Shown in pieces: positions 52,212 to 60,479 of a stretch of DNA of 64,000 nucleotides (its first letter is position 1; every line of letters begins with the position of its first letter). The stretch lies in the NCBI GenBank assembly GCA_963800475.1, contig CAWDAZ010000002.1, forward strand, positions 682,001-746,000, given 5' to 3'. A program made the translations under genes and the position numbers. The notes below the pieces were generated by a model. It made no database searches. It had not been told where the DNA came from and worked only from the letters and a program-made list of their open reading frames with translations. This DNA comes from Palsa-465 sp963800475. Lineage in GTDB: Bacteria > Actinomycetota > Thermoleophilia > Solirubrobacterales > Solirubrobacteraceae.

Positions 52212-53786
52212 ATGGCCCAACCTACCTCGATCGGGCAGGCAGTAGAGATAGTCACGCGTGGGTTTGTGCGACCGACGCTGCCCGCGAACGGCCGCCTGAG
52301 GGCGTATGTCGTCCGGCTGTGCTTCGTGATCGTCGCGTATTACGGCGCGGCTCACCTCGGCTACGCGTTCAAGTTCTCCGGCCCGGTTGCGTCGATCATC
52401 TGGCTTCCGGTGGGCGTCGGGATCGCGACGCTGTATCTGCTCGGCCCGCAGCTGTGGCCGGGCGTCGTGATCGGCGACCTGCTGGTCAACAACTACTCGA
52501 TGCTGCCGCTCGGGTCTGCGGTCGGCCAGAGCGTCGGCAACCTGCTCGAGGTCGTGGTCGCGGCGCTACTGCTGCGGAGGTTCGCGCAGCGCAACCCGTT
52601 GCTCGGATCGATCTCCGGGCTCGGGGGGCTGTTGATCGCGCTGCTGGCCGGAACGCTGCTCAGCGCGTCGGTCGGCTCGTTGTCGATGGTGCTGGGCAAT
52701 GTCGTGACCGCCGGCTCGTTCCTGCACCTGTGGCGTACCTGGTGGCTCGGGGACCTGTGCGGCGCACTGATCGTGGTGCCGCTTGCGATTGCGTGGCTGC
52801 CGCCGCCGCCCCGGCCATGGTTCGACGGCCGGCTTGCCGAGCTCGAGTTTGTGCTCGCGCTGCTCGTCGGCCTGACGCTGGTCGGATGGCAGTCGAGCCG
52901 TCCGATGAGCTTGCTGGCGCTCCCGGCGCTGACGTGGGCTGGGCTCCGCTTCGGTTCACGCGGCGGAACGCTGGCGATCGCAATCGGTGCCGCGCTGACG
53001 GTGTGGGCGACCACCCACTACATCGGACCGTTCGCGTATCGCTCCGCCAGCCGTAGTGTGCTCGACACGCAGCTGTATCTGGTGGTGTCCGCCGTCGCGA
53101 CGCTGTGCGTGGCGGCGCTGGCGCGCGAGCGTGAGCGGCTGGCCGAAGGGCTCCGGGCTTCGCGCGCGAGGATCGTCACCGTCGCGGATGCTGAGCGGCG
53201 GCGGATCGAGCGCAACGTTCATGACGGAGCGCAGCAGCGGCTCGTTGCCCTATCGGCGCAGCTTTCGCTGGCGGAGGAAACCGCAGAGTCTCACCCGGAG
53301 ATGGCGTCGTCGGAGTTCGCGAGCGCGCGGGCGCAGCTGCAACTGGCGATCGACGAGCTGCGCGAGCTGGTCCACGGGATCCGTCCCCGCGCACTCGGGC
53401 GCTACGGGCTGGCCAGCGCGATCAAGCTGGCTGCGGCGCGCTTGAGCACCCCGGTGGATGTCGTGGAGCTTCCGGACGTGAGGTTCGATGACACCGCGGA
53501 GACGACCGCGTACTACGTGACGCTCGAGGCGATCACCAACGCGCACCGCTACGCGCGGGCCTCGATCATCCGGATCGCTGCGCGGACCACCTCGAAGGGG
53601 CTCCGGCTCGAGATCACCGATAACGGGATCGGCGGCGCGGTCGAAGAGCACGGCAGGGGGCTACAGGGGCTCCGGGACCGCGTCGAGGCGATCGGAGGCA
53701 CGTTCGAGCTCGACAGCGAGCCCGGGCTCGGCACGCGCGTGGCGGCGAAAATCCCGGCCCGGGTCGTGACGCCGGACTCCGTCTAG
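52212..53786 (+). CDS. MASE1-containing sensor histidine kinase (NarL/DesK class)
   Basis: A 524-residue kinase from ATG 52212 (GGAAGACGAGG upstream; GTG 52155 also in frame). The N-terminus is a MASE1 sensor: about eight helices with YFGAAHLGYAF-like YYGAAHLGYAFKFSGPVASIIWLPVGVGIATLYLLG. Then a short coiled coil, HisKA_3 (RRRIERNVHDGAQQRLVALSAQL) and HATPase (EAITNAHRYARAS, ITDNGIGGA, GRGLQGLRDRVEAIGG). It converges with the NarL regulator; the stop codons overlap (53784-53786 and 53783-53785). Confidence 0.92.
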   Translation: MAQPTSIGQAVEIVTRGFVRPTLPANGRLRAYVVRLCFVIVAYYGAAHLGYAFKFSGPVASIIWLPVGVGIATLYLLGPQLWPGVVIGDLLVNNYSMLPLGSAVGQSVGNLLEVVVAALLLRRFAQRNPLLGSISGLGGLLIALLAGTLLSASVGSLSMVLGNVVTAGSFLHLWRTWWLGDLCGALIVVPLAIAWLPPPPRPWFDGRLAELEFVLALLVGLTLVGWQSSRPMSLLALPALTWAGLRFGSRGGTLAIAIGAALTVWATTHYIGPFAYRSASRSVLDTQLYLVVSAVATLCVAALARERERLAEGLRASRARIVTVADAERRRIERNVHDGAQQRLVALSAQLSLAEETAESHPEMASSEFASARAQLQLAIDELRELVHGIRPRALGRYGLASAIKLAAARLSTPVDVVELPDVRFDDTAETTAYYVTLEAITNAHRYARASIIRIAARTTSKGLRLEITDNGIGGAVEEHGRGLQGLRDRVEAIGGTFELDSEPGLGTRVAAKIPARVVTPDSV

Positions 53787-54520
53787 CTCGGGGGCGGCTC
53801 GCCGCTCGCGAGGAACAGCAGCGTCGCCTTCACGCGCCTGCTGACGTCGTTCGGGTCGCCCAGCTGCAGTTTCATGAAGATCGAGTTGATGTGCTTTTCG
53901 ACAGCTCGCTTGGTGAGCACTAGCGAGCGTGCGATCGCGGCGTTGCTCTTCCCCTGCGCGAGCTCAGCGAGCACGTCGTGTTCGCGAGGGGTCAGATCCG
54001 CAAGCGGCGACCTGGCGCTCATCCCGCGCGCCTTCACCAGCACCTCGACGATCTCGGAGTCGACGACCGACTCGCCGGTCACCACCGCCTCGACTGCATC
54101 CGCGAGCTGACGAGGATCGTTGATCCGCTCCTTGAGTAGGTACGCGCGGCCGTGTGAACCGCCATCCAGCAGCGCGAGCACGTAGTCCGGGTCGGCGAAC
54201 TGGCTCAGCACGACCACGCCGATCTCGGGATGCGTCCCCCGAAGCTTCCGCGCGACCCTGATTCCCTCGTCGGTGCCGGTGGGCGGCATCCGGATGTCCG
54301 TAAGCACCGCGTCGGGGAGCTCGGTCTCGATCGCCGCCAGCAGCGAGTCGAAGTCGTCGCAGCTGGCGACGACTGCGAGCCCGTCGATGCGGCTCAGGAT
54401 CTGTTCGAGCGCGTGTCTGACGAGGTACGTGTCGTCGGCGATCACGACCCGAATCGGTGTCCGGGCCTCCGTTTCCTCCCGGCGATTGGCCGGCGATCCC
54501 TCGACGCGATCACTCAACAC
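53783..54520 (-). CDS. NarL/LuxR-family response regulator
   Basis: A 245-residue regulator from GTG 54520 (GGAG upstream). Receiver: acidic IADD near 28-30, phospho-acceptor Asp75 in AVLTDIRMPP, Lys in LLKERIND. C-terminal LuxR helix-turn-helix (about 180-240; LTPREHDVLAELAQGKSNAAIARSLVLTKRAVEKHINSIFMKLQL). It is the natural partner of the converging MASE1 kinase. This opposed arrangement differs from the usual kinase-regulator operon. Confidence 0.93.
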   Translation of the reverse strand: MLSDRVEGSPANRREETEARTPIRVVIADDTYLVRHALEQILSRIDGLAVVASCDDFDSLLAAIETELPDAVLTDIRMPPTGTDEGIRVARKLRGTHPEIGVVVLSQFADPDYVLALLDGGSHGRAYLLKERINDPRQLADAVEAVVTGESVVDSEIVEVLVKARGMSARSPLADLTPREHDVLAELAQGKSNAAIARSLVLTKRAVEKHINSIFMKLQLGDPNDVSRRVKATLLFLASGEPPPS

Positions 54521-54586
54521 AAGATGCTCCGCGCGGACGCTAGCGCGTCCAGCACCGATCTAACAGGTGAACGGACCTCGACTACG

Positions 54587-54985
54587 TCACTGGAGGACGC
54601 GCTCGCGGAGCGCGTCCTCGACGGTGTTCTGCTGCAGCGCCGCGGCACCCAGCCGCGTGGACGTCCAGTTCCAGTGCGCGATGCCGCCGCTGCTAGAGAC
54701 CTCGAAGCGCACCAGGCCCGCGTGCTCGAGCAGCTGCGCGCCCTCGGCGACGATCCGGAAGTGCTCGATCAGCAGGCTGTCGTCGATGGACGAGCCCTGG
54801 ACGGGGTTCAGCGCCCCCGCGATCGAGCTGAGCGGCGCGTAGCCCCCGTCGCCGGCGGGCCCGCCGGGCCCGAACCCCTTGGTCATGACCTCCGCGGCGA
54901 GCTCCGGAAGTGGGAGCGCGGACAGCCGCGCGACCTCGGCCTGAAGCTGCGCGTTGTGTTCCTTGCGACTGGCGAACATCATCAC
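54587..54985 (-). CDS. Small hypothetical protein
   Basis: A 132-residue protein: N-terminal helical part (SRKEHNAQLQAEVARLSALPLPELAAEVMTKGFGPGG), then a compact part (LLIEHFRIVAEGAQLLEHAGLVRFEVSSSGGIAHWNWTSTRLGAAALQ). The end looks like a small winged-helix domain (effect: DNA or nucleotide binding is possible). Family not recognised. Three ATG codons stand in a row at its start (54985-54977). Its 3' end holds a perfect hairpin. Confidence 0.65.
   Translation of the reverse strand: MMMFASRKEHNAQLQAEVARLSALPLPELAAEVMTKGFGPGGPAGDGGYAPLSSIAGALNPVQGSSIDDSLLIEHFRIVAEGAQLLEHAGLVRFEVSSSGGIAHWNWTSTRLGAAALQQNTVEDALRERVLQ
54593..54619 (-). terminator. Perfect 12-base-stem hairpin at the 3' end of the small gene
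   Basis: GAGGACGCGCTC (54593-54604) and GAGCGCGTCCTC (54608-54619) with a three-base loop. It lies inside the last codons of the minus-strand gene whose stop is at 54587, and just downstream of the convergent stretch. It may end transcription or protect mRNA; no T-run follows. Confidence 0.5.
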
Positions 54986-55053
54986 GTGGTCGAACCTATA
55001 CGCGGCGCGGCCCCGTGTCAGTGTCAGCTCGGTCTCACGTTGCTCTCAGGAGG

Positions 55054-55100
55054 GGCATGGTCGAGAAAGCGAACGCATTTTTCGTTTTCTCGACCATGCC
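55054..55100 (-). terminator. 20-base-stem hairpin after the M15-like gene
   Basis: Arms 55054-55073 and 55081-55100 pair over 20 bases with only one G.T pair (at 55069/55085) and a seven-base loop (CGCATTT). The core is GGCATGGTCGAGAAA against TTTCTCGACCATGCC. It begins four bases after the stop codon of the minus-strand peptidase gene. It is AT-richer than all around it. A terminator is the simplest reading, though no T-run follows the stem. Confidence 0.7.
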
Positions 55101-55104
55101 TCCC

Positions 55105-55509
55105 TCACGCCAGCTGGATGTGATCGGCTTCCGCGGCGCCCGGAAACGGCCGCGTCAGGCCGAATTTCAACAGTGTGGCCTCGGGAACGCCCTCGACGCC
55201 GGGCGTGTCCGACGCCTCTCCGCGCGTGTGCGGATCGTCCGCGAACCCGCCGACCTCCACGGAGTGCTGCGGTGTGCGGTACCCCGAGAGCCCGATCAGG
55301 TGCAGCTGCAGCGCTTTCCCGAGGGCGTCCAGGCGGGCTGCGATCTCCGGCTCGTCGCCGACGCTGTAGTTGGTGCCGGGGGCGGGGAAGAAGCCCCAGT
55401 CTCCGCCGTGCGGCGTGAAGCCGCCGCCGGCGTACGTCGCGCCGCCGGTCGGGACCCCATACGACGCCTCCGCCGCCGCGAGCGCACGCGCCTGGAGCAC
55501 GCGCGCCAT
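55105..55509 (-). CDS. M15-like peptidase (D-Ala-D-Ala carboxypeptidase / endolysin fold)
   Basis: A 134-residue protein with an M15-like zinc site: SGYRTPQHSVEVGGFADDPHTRGEASD, with His94 and Asp101 in the HxxGxAxD pattern, and a last His130 in EADHIQL. Family members cut peptidoglycan cross-links or stem peptides. No signal peptide or membrane helix is seen, so export is unclear; the same short form occurs in phage endolysins. It starts at ATG 55509, 16 bases after the arylsulfotransferase stop triplet begins (55526). Confidence 0.8.
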   Translation of the reverse strand: MARVLQARALAAAEASYGVPTGGATYAGGGFTPHGGDWGFFPAPGTNYSVGDEPEIAARLDALGKALQLHLIGLSGYRTPQHSVEVGGFADDPHTRGEASDTPGVEGVPEATLLKFGLTRPFPGAAEADHIQLA

Positions 55510-55525
55510 AGCTAGCTACCGGCGT

Positions 55526-57361
55526 TCAGGCCCGCCAGGGACGCAAGCCGGCTTGCAAGCGCGCCGCGGATGCTCGCTGCGCTGCACGCGAATGGCCGCG
55601 GACCCGCCGAACCGGAGAAATGGCGAGCACCCGGTCGCCGCGGCCCAGCGCCTGGACCGCGAAGTACGGGCCGGAGCTGTGCACGGATAGCGTCGTCTCG
55701 AAGCCGTGCTTGGGGATCGTCGCGATCGGCCGCTGTGCCGCCGCCGTGGAACCCGCGAGCACCCGCCACGCCGCCACGTCGGTCGCCCCGTTCCAGCTCG
55801 CGTACAGCGTGGCGCGGCCCTTCCTCTCGCGCGTCGCGGCGAGCGCCGGGTCCGTCAGCGGCTGGGCGCTCCACCGGAACCGGTACGCGCGGTACGTGGT
55901 CGTGGGCTCCACGAAGTGGGCGTCGAAGATCTGCCTGCCCGCGGCGTCGTCCTCGGAGAAGTACGGCTGCTGGCCCCAGCCAATCACAACGTTCCCGTCG
56001 CCGAGCACCTGCAGGCCGCCCTCGAAGTCGGCCGACAGCGCGGGTGAGTGGCGGTACTCCCTGAGCAGCCGGGCGGTCCTGTGGCGGGTGTCGAGGGCTT
56101 CTCTGATCCCGCGCGAGTACGGATGTACCTGCGGCGGGCCCGCGCCGTCATCGAACGCGGTCACCGTTCCGTCGGGCTGAACGAGCGCGTCGTGCTGTCC
56201 CCAGGTCTGCGTTCCCGCTCCCATCCTGAAGCTCGGGTGCTTGCCCCCCAGCCGCCAGGTCACCTTCCCGGTGTCGGGGTTGACCTGGTAGACGGCGGAG
56301 GTGTTGCGCGCCGAGATGATCAGGCTACCGTCGCGGGCGACCGCGACCGAGTTGATGTGGAACGGATCGTAGGTGTACCCCGGCTGCTTGGGCGTGAAGT
56401 ACGAATCGCGCAGCGGGATGTGGTCGAGCGCGTGCCACTCGAACAGGACCAGCCTGGTCTTGATGTCGATCTCCTGCACAACCTCGTCGATCACGGGCTT
56501 GCGGACGCCGCGCAGGCGTACCGGCGCGCCGGCGACGACGTACGCGTCCCCGTGAGGTGTGACGAGGAACTCGTGCAGGTCCATCGCCAGCCCGTTCCCG
56601 GCGCGGACCGTCGCGATCAGCTGGTAGTCGCGGTTGAGGATCACCCCGGCGCCGCGTCCGAGCCCGTGGTCGGTGTTGCCCTGCCACCAGGTCAGCACCG
56701 GCTGGCCGTGGAGCCTCTGGACCCGGAAGTCCGTGATCAGCATGTTCGTTCTGACGGAGTAGGGCAGGAACCAGATCAGCCTGCCGTGCGGGTCGAGGAT
56801 CATCGGCCCGTTCTGAGCGGGGCCGTTCTGGGGAGCGACGAAGATGTCGCCCTCCGACGCCCGTGTTCTGTCCCGAGTCACGGCCACCGACGCAGGACGC
56901 AGGTCGGGACGCGAGCGGAACTGCTGCACGCCGTTGGAACCCGCCGGCGCCAGCGGCAGCGGGCCGAAGCCGAGCAGGCCGCGCGCGTCGGCGATCGTGA
57001 AGCTGAACGTCCCGTGGTTGCCGCCGAGCACCTCCAGGTGGGTGCCGACGGTGACCCGCTCGCCGGGCGCAAACCGCTTCGTTGGGATGAAGCTCGCGCC
57101 GCGCCCGTCGGAGTCCGCCTCGAGCCTTCCGGTGTGCACCCCGGTCTTCGAGCCGACCACGAGCACCTGTCCGATCTGGTCGGCTGCGATGCCGCGGAAC
57201 GTGATCTGTGTCTTCGGGCGGTTGTAGTGGGTCCCTGGAATCGGGAACGCCGCCACTCGCGGCATCGCGCGCGCCGCCGCAGCGCTCCAGAGCGTGCCGG
57301 CGCTCCAGGCGAGCGCCAGGCCCGTGAGCATCCAAGCTCTGTTCGGTCGCGGCATCCTCAT
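55526..57361 (-). CDS. Arylsulfotransferase (ASST)-family exported protein
   Basis: A 611-residue protein with a signal peptide (about 1-33), a beta-rich N-domain (PIPGTHYNRPKTQITFRG), and a propeller typical of the ASST family: DIFVAPQNGPAQNGPMILDPHGRLIWFLP, MDLHEFLVTPHGDAYV, DPFHINSVAVARDGSLIISARNTSAVYQVNPDTGKVTWRLGG, and WGQHDALVQPDGTVTAFDDG. The family moves sulfate between phenols or has lost that activity; the catalytic His is probably in one of the HD/HE positions. ATG 57361. Followed by the M15-like gene on the same strand. Confidence 0.85.
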   Translation of the reverse strand: MRMPRPNRAWMLTGLALAWSAGTLWSAAAARAMPRVAAFPIPGTHYNRPKTQITFRGIAADQIGQVLVVGSKTGVHTGRLEADSDGRGASFIPTKRFAPGERVTVGTHLEVLGGNHGTFSFTIADARGLLGFGPLPLAPAGSNGVQQFRSRPDLRPASVAVTRDRTRASEGDIFVAPQNGPAQNGPMILDPHGRLIWFLPYSVRTNMLITDFRVQRLHGQPVLTWWQGNTDHGLGRGAGVILNRDYQLIATVRAGNGLAMDLHEFLVTPHGDAYVVAGAPVRLRGVRKPVIDEVVQEIDIKTRLVLFEWHALDHIPLRDSYFTPKQPGYTYDPFHINSVAVARDGSLIISARNTSAVYQVNPDTGKVTWRLGGKHPSFRMGAGTQTWGQHDALVQPDGTVTAFDDGAGPPQVHPYSRGIREALDTRHRTARLLREYRHSPALSADFEGGLQVLGDGNVVIGWGQQPYFSEDDAAGRQIFDAHFVEPTTTYRAYRFRWSAQPLTDPALAATRERKGRATLYASWNGATDVAAWRVLAGSTAAAQRPIATIPKHGFETTLSVHSSGPYFAVQALGRGDRVLAISPVRRVRGHSRAAQRASAARLQAGLRPWRA

Positions 57362-57488
57362 CGCTCTGCTCCGCGCCCCCTCCGCAGATGACAGGCGACG
57401 ACGGTACCCGGGCCGTCGTCATTCGGGCGTAAGACCCACTTTTCCAGCTGGGTCTAGAACCCTGCTTTGCGCCCCCGCGTCGGTGCGG

Positions 57489-58406
57489 CTACACCGAAGC
57501 CCGGTGTTCGGCCTGAGCCGCCGCCCAGTTGATCGTCACGACGTTCGGCTCGAGCGCCAGCCGCTTGGCCGGAAACTCCGAGCCGTCGGTCAGTTGCGCG
57601 GCGGCGGCAGCCGGCACCGGAACGAACGCTTGGAGCTCGGTGCCGTCGGAGGTGATCCTCAGCTTGGTCGCGTAGAGCTCGTCTCCGTCCGGGGTCTGGA
57701 GCCACTGGCGCTGGTGAGCGAGCAGCACGACCCGGCACGGAGCTCCGTCGCGCAGCGCTCGCGCCAGCGGATCGATCGCCGAGGGGTCGGTGACGGTCAC
57801 CACCGGAGTCGGCTCCGTCAGCGACACGGCGACGCGCGAGTGGTCGTTCGGATCGGCCCGCACCGTCAGGATCGTCTGACCCGCGATCACCTTGTCCGCC
57901 TGCTCGGGGGCGAGCGGCACGTGACACGAAGCCCGGTAGGAAGGCGTGCCATCGACCAGCCGCACGCCCACGGTCAGGGCGCAATCGACCCGCGAGCCGG
58001 CGGGCGACTTCTGGACATCGACGACGCTTGCTCGCCCGGGGATGCCGTTCTCGGCGAGATCCGCCGGCAGCGAGCTGGCGGCCATCGCGGCTGCGGCCTG
58101 CTCCGCCGCGGCGTTGTCCGCCGCGATCTTGTCCGTGTCGATCTCGACCCGGCTGTGGTCCTGCGGGTCATAGCGAACCCAGAACTGATCGCCGACGCTC
58201 GGCTGGGAGTACTGCGCGAAGTAGCCGGACACGTGCGCCGCGAAGGGAGCCTCGTTGTCGGGCCGGACCATCAGCGTCAGCTCGAGCTTGTAGTTGTAGT
58301 TGCGGGCAACGCTCATCCCCATCGCGGTCGCGTAGCCGACGTCGGTCACGACCGCGATCGCCTGGGCGCCATCGGTCAAGAGGTGCCGCTTCTTGGACCC
58401 CAACAT
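57489..58406 (-). CDS. Hypothetical protein with two related beta-domains
   Basis: A 305-residue cytoplasmic protein. Two parts share a pattern ending in a strand and turn: VGDQFWVRYDPQDHSRVEID in the first and VIAGQTILTVRADPNDHSRVAVSL in the second, both after a PxxAxxxx strand (FAAHVSGYFA; YRASCHVPLA). So it seems to be an internal duplication of a DUF3592-like small beta domain. An Ala-rich linker (NAAAEQAAAAMAASSLPAD) joins them. Similar domains in actinobacteria have no known role. It starts at ATG 58406. Confidence 0.7.
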   Translation of the reverse strand: MLGSKKRHLLTDGAQAIAVVTDVGYATAMGMSVARNYNYKLELTLMVRPDNEAPFAAHVSGYFAQYSQPSVGDQFWVRYDPQDHSRVEIDTDKIAADNAAAEQAAAAMAASSLPADLAENGIPGRASVVDVQKSPAGSRVDCALTVGVRLVDGTPSYRASCHVPLAPEQADKVIAGQTILTVRADPNDHSRVAVSLTEPTPVVTVTDPSAIDPLARALRDGAPCRVVLLAHQRQWLQTPDGDELYATKLRITSDGTELQAFVPVPAAAAAQLTDGSEFPAKRLALEPNVVTINWAAAQAEHRASV

Positions 58407-58502
58407 GCCGGGTGTGCTCCCTTCTGTGTGGTTTCGGCTGGGCGAAGGGATCGTCCCGCGGGGCCGCCGCTCCGTCAGTGTCGAGTCAGTGTCTGATCGG
58501 TC

Positions 58503-60077
58503 TCACTGAGCTTGCCGCGCGAGCTCGTTGAGACGGTGGTCGAGCACGGACACCAGATCGTCGATGATCCGCTCAACTGGGCGGTCCGTGCGCAGAACGA
58601 CGTGCGCCTCCGGGGCCAGTTCGTCGAGCGGCTCCCAGCTCAGGCGCTCGCGCATGATGATCGCGGCTCCCGCATCCGAGATTCGCTCGGCGCCCTGCTC
58701 GCGGCGAGCCCCGCGCTCGGCCAGTACGGACTGCGGCGCCGTGCACTCCACGAACAGCATCGGGCTCCGGCTCTTGAACGCGCGGGCGAATGTCTGGCGA
58801 TCGGCGAAGTGGCGAAAGGTCGCATCGATGATCGCGCCGCCGCTGCCGGCCACCGCCACGCGGCTGAGGCGAGCGAGCTCCGCATAAGTGCGGGCATTCC
58901 ACTCGGCGCTGTAGGTCGCATCGGGGGCGCGCTCGTCGGTGGCCACTCCTGCGAGTCGCTTGCGGGTCACGTCCGAGCTCAGGTGCGGCAGCCCCGACAG
59001 CTCCGCGAGCGCCGTGGCAAGGTGAGACTTGCCGCTGCCCGCCACTCCGCAGACGGTGATCACGAGCGGTGTGCGCGCTCGCCACGCGAACCGCTCGGCC
59101 AGCGACATCAGTTCTCGAGCTCGTGCGCTCTGATGCGCGTGCTCGGCGCTTCCTGGGGCCACCTGAGCGCAACGGACGCGCGCGACTTTCGCGCGCACCA
59201 ACGCCCGGTATACGGCGTGGAAGGCGATCAGCGGGTTCTCGCCCGGATCGCCGCCGGCGTCGCGGTACGCCTCCACCAGCTGGCGGCCCAGCCGTTCGCC
59301 CCCGCGCATCGCCAGGTCGAGCACCAGAAACGCGAGCTCATCACCGACGTCTAGCTCCCTCAACTCTCGGTCGAACTCGACGCAGTCGACGATCTCGACG
59401 CCGCCGTCGATCAGCACGTGGTCAGCGCGCAGATCTCCGTGTCCTTCGCGGATCGATCCCGCGCTGGCGCGGGTCTCGAACGCCTGCGCGTGGCCGGTGA
59501 TGAACGCGTACGCGAATCGCCCAAGCGCGAGCGCATGGTCGATCTCGGGCCGCTGCTCGAGCACGCCGATCAGCTCGTGGATGTTGCGCTCGAAGCGACG
59601 CTCGGCTGCGAGTGCGGCCGGTGCCGCCACGGGCACCGGCGGCGCGGCCTCGTGAAACCGCACGAGCGTGCTCGCCACGGTTCGCAGCTGAAGCTCGCTC
59701 AGCTCGCCCCGCTCGAGCCTGGCCGCGAGCGTCCGGCGCTCGTCGTAGCGACGCATCTCCACCAAGTAGTCGACGGCCCGCGGATCGTCTGCTTCGATCA
59801 GTTCGGCTCGACCTTCCAGCAGGGTGACCCCTCGCGTCCCGAGATAGATGTCGGGCGCGAGCCGCCGGTTGAGGCGCACCTCTTCCTCGCACATCTTCCG
59901 CCGGCGCCCCGGAGTCCCGTAGTCGACGAAGTCCAGTACGACGGGCTTCTTGAGCTTGTAGGCGTGCTCGCCGGCGAGAAACACCCACGAGATGTGGGTC
60001 TCGCGGACCTCGACCTCGTTCGGACGGTGCGGATACGCCGTGGGACGCGACAGTGCCTCCAGCAGCTCGCTGCTCAC
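58503..60077 (-). CDS. Bifunctional aminoglycoside-phosphotransferase-like / P-loop kinase (Rv2004c-like)
   Basis: A 524-residue, two-domain protein. The N-domain is APH-like: AYKLKKPVVLDFVDY with the nucleotide Lys, HGDLRADHVLI with the catalytic Asp and CVEFD with the metal Asp. The C-domain has Walker A CGVAGSGKSHLA and SSDVTRKRLAG, an AAA/gluconate-kinase-like P-loop. Mycobacterial Rv2004c, a DosR-regulon protein, has the same two parts. I start at GTG 60077, which begins SSELLEALSRPTAYPHRPNEVEV; upstream in-frame sequence is basic and not conserved-looking. It is divergent from the PRTase cluster. Confidence 0.9.
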   Translation of the reverse strand: MSSELLEALSRPTAYPHRPNEVEVRETHISWVFLAGEHAYKLKKPVVLDFVDYGTPGRRRKMCEEEVRLNRRLAPDIYLGTRGVTLLEGRAELIEADDPRAVDYLVEMRRYDERRTLAARLERGELSELQLRTVASTLVRFHEAAPPVPVAAPAALAAERRFERNIHELIGVLEQRPEIDHALALGRFAYAFITGHAQAFETRASAGSIREGHGDLRADHVLIDGGVEIVDCVEFDRELRELDVGDELAFLVLDLAMRGGERLGRQLVEAYRDAGGDPGENPLIAFHAVYRALVRAKVARVRCAQVAPGSAEHAHQSARARELMSLAERFAWRARTPLVITVCGVAGSGKSHLATALAELSGLPHLSSDVTRKRLAGVATDERAPDATYSAEWNARTYAELARLSRVAVAGSGGAIIDATFRHFADRQTFARAFKSRSPMLFVECTAPQSVLAERGARREQGAERISDAGAAIIMRERLSWEPLDELAPEAHVVLRTDRPVERIIDDLVSVLDHRLNELARQAQ

Positions 60078-60131
60078 CGTGTAAGTAGTACCGCCCAACC
60101 GGTGTTCTAGGCGTCGCGGCTTGCGGGTTCT

Positions 60132-60149
60132 CCACACCCTGAGGGGTGG
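60132..60149. promoter_or_regulatory. Imperfect palindrome in divergent intergenic region
   Basis: CCACACCC-TGA-GGGGTGG: arms pair with one bulged base. It sits in the 117 bases between the kinase gene (minus) and the small-protein/PRTase operon (plus), and is the only clear symmetric element there. It does not match the mycobacterial DosR box. A weak candidate operator. Confidence 0.3.
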
Positions 60150-60194
60150 GTCAGTGCCGATGGCTGGGGCCAAGCGGTCGCGTAGCTTCACGGC

Positions 60195-60479
60195 GTGTTC
60201 GGCTCCCATCAAACACAGCGCGGGCACACTGCGCCGGTTGAAGTCAGGCGTGCTGTGGCTGCTGCACAGGATCGTCAGCCGGACCGCTACCTGACCGATG
60301 GTGTCAACCTGTACCGGTCACTCGGCGCGCTCGCGGGTGCGATGGGACAGATGGTCGCGCTCGAGGACTGCCGTTCGCTCAACGTGGTACTGCTGCCAAT
60401 CGGTCAGCTGCGCGCCTCCGGCCTGCGCGTCGTGATCACTGCCGAAGCGCAGTCGGGGAGCGGCCGAGGCGTGCGATGA
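60195..60479 (+). CDS. Small conserved protein coupled to PRTase gene
   Basis: A 94-residue protein from GTG 60195: RYLTDGVNLYRSLGALAGAMGQMVALEDCRSLNVVLLPIGQLRASGLRVV. I recall similar small proteins (VLEDC...) in other Solirubrobacterales, but have no family name. It overlaps the PRTase gene by ATGA, so it is co-translated. Function unknown. Confidence 0.65.
   Translation: MFGSHQTQRGHTAPVEVRRAVAAAQDRQPDRYLTDGVNLYRSLGALAGAMGQMVALEDCRSLNVVLLPIGQLRASGLRVVITAEAQSGSGRGVR

Noticed and set aside
56048..57391. A 447-codon plus-strand frame over the arylsulfotransferase
   Set aside because: Shadow; translation has the His/Arg/Asp/Gln mix typical of antisense of GC-rich genes.
60078..60194. DosR box between the two dormancy-type genes
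   Set aside because: No match to the GGGAC-type palindrome of mycobacteria; only an unrelated imperfect palindrome is seen.
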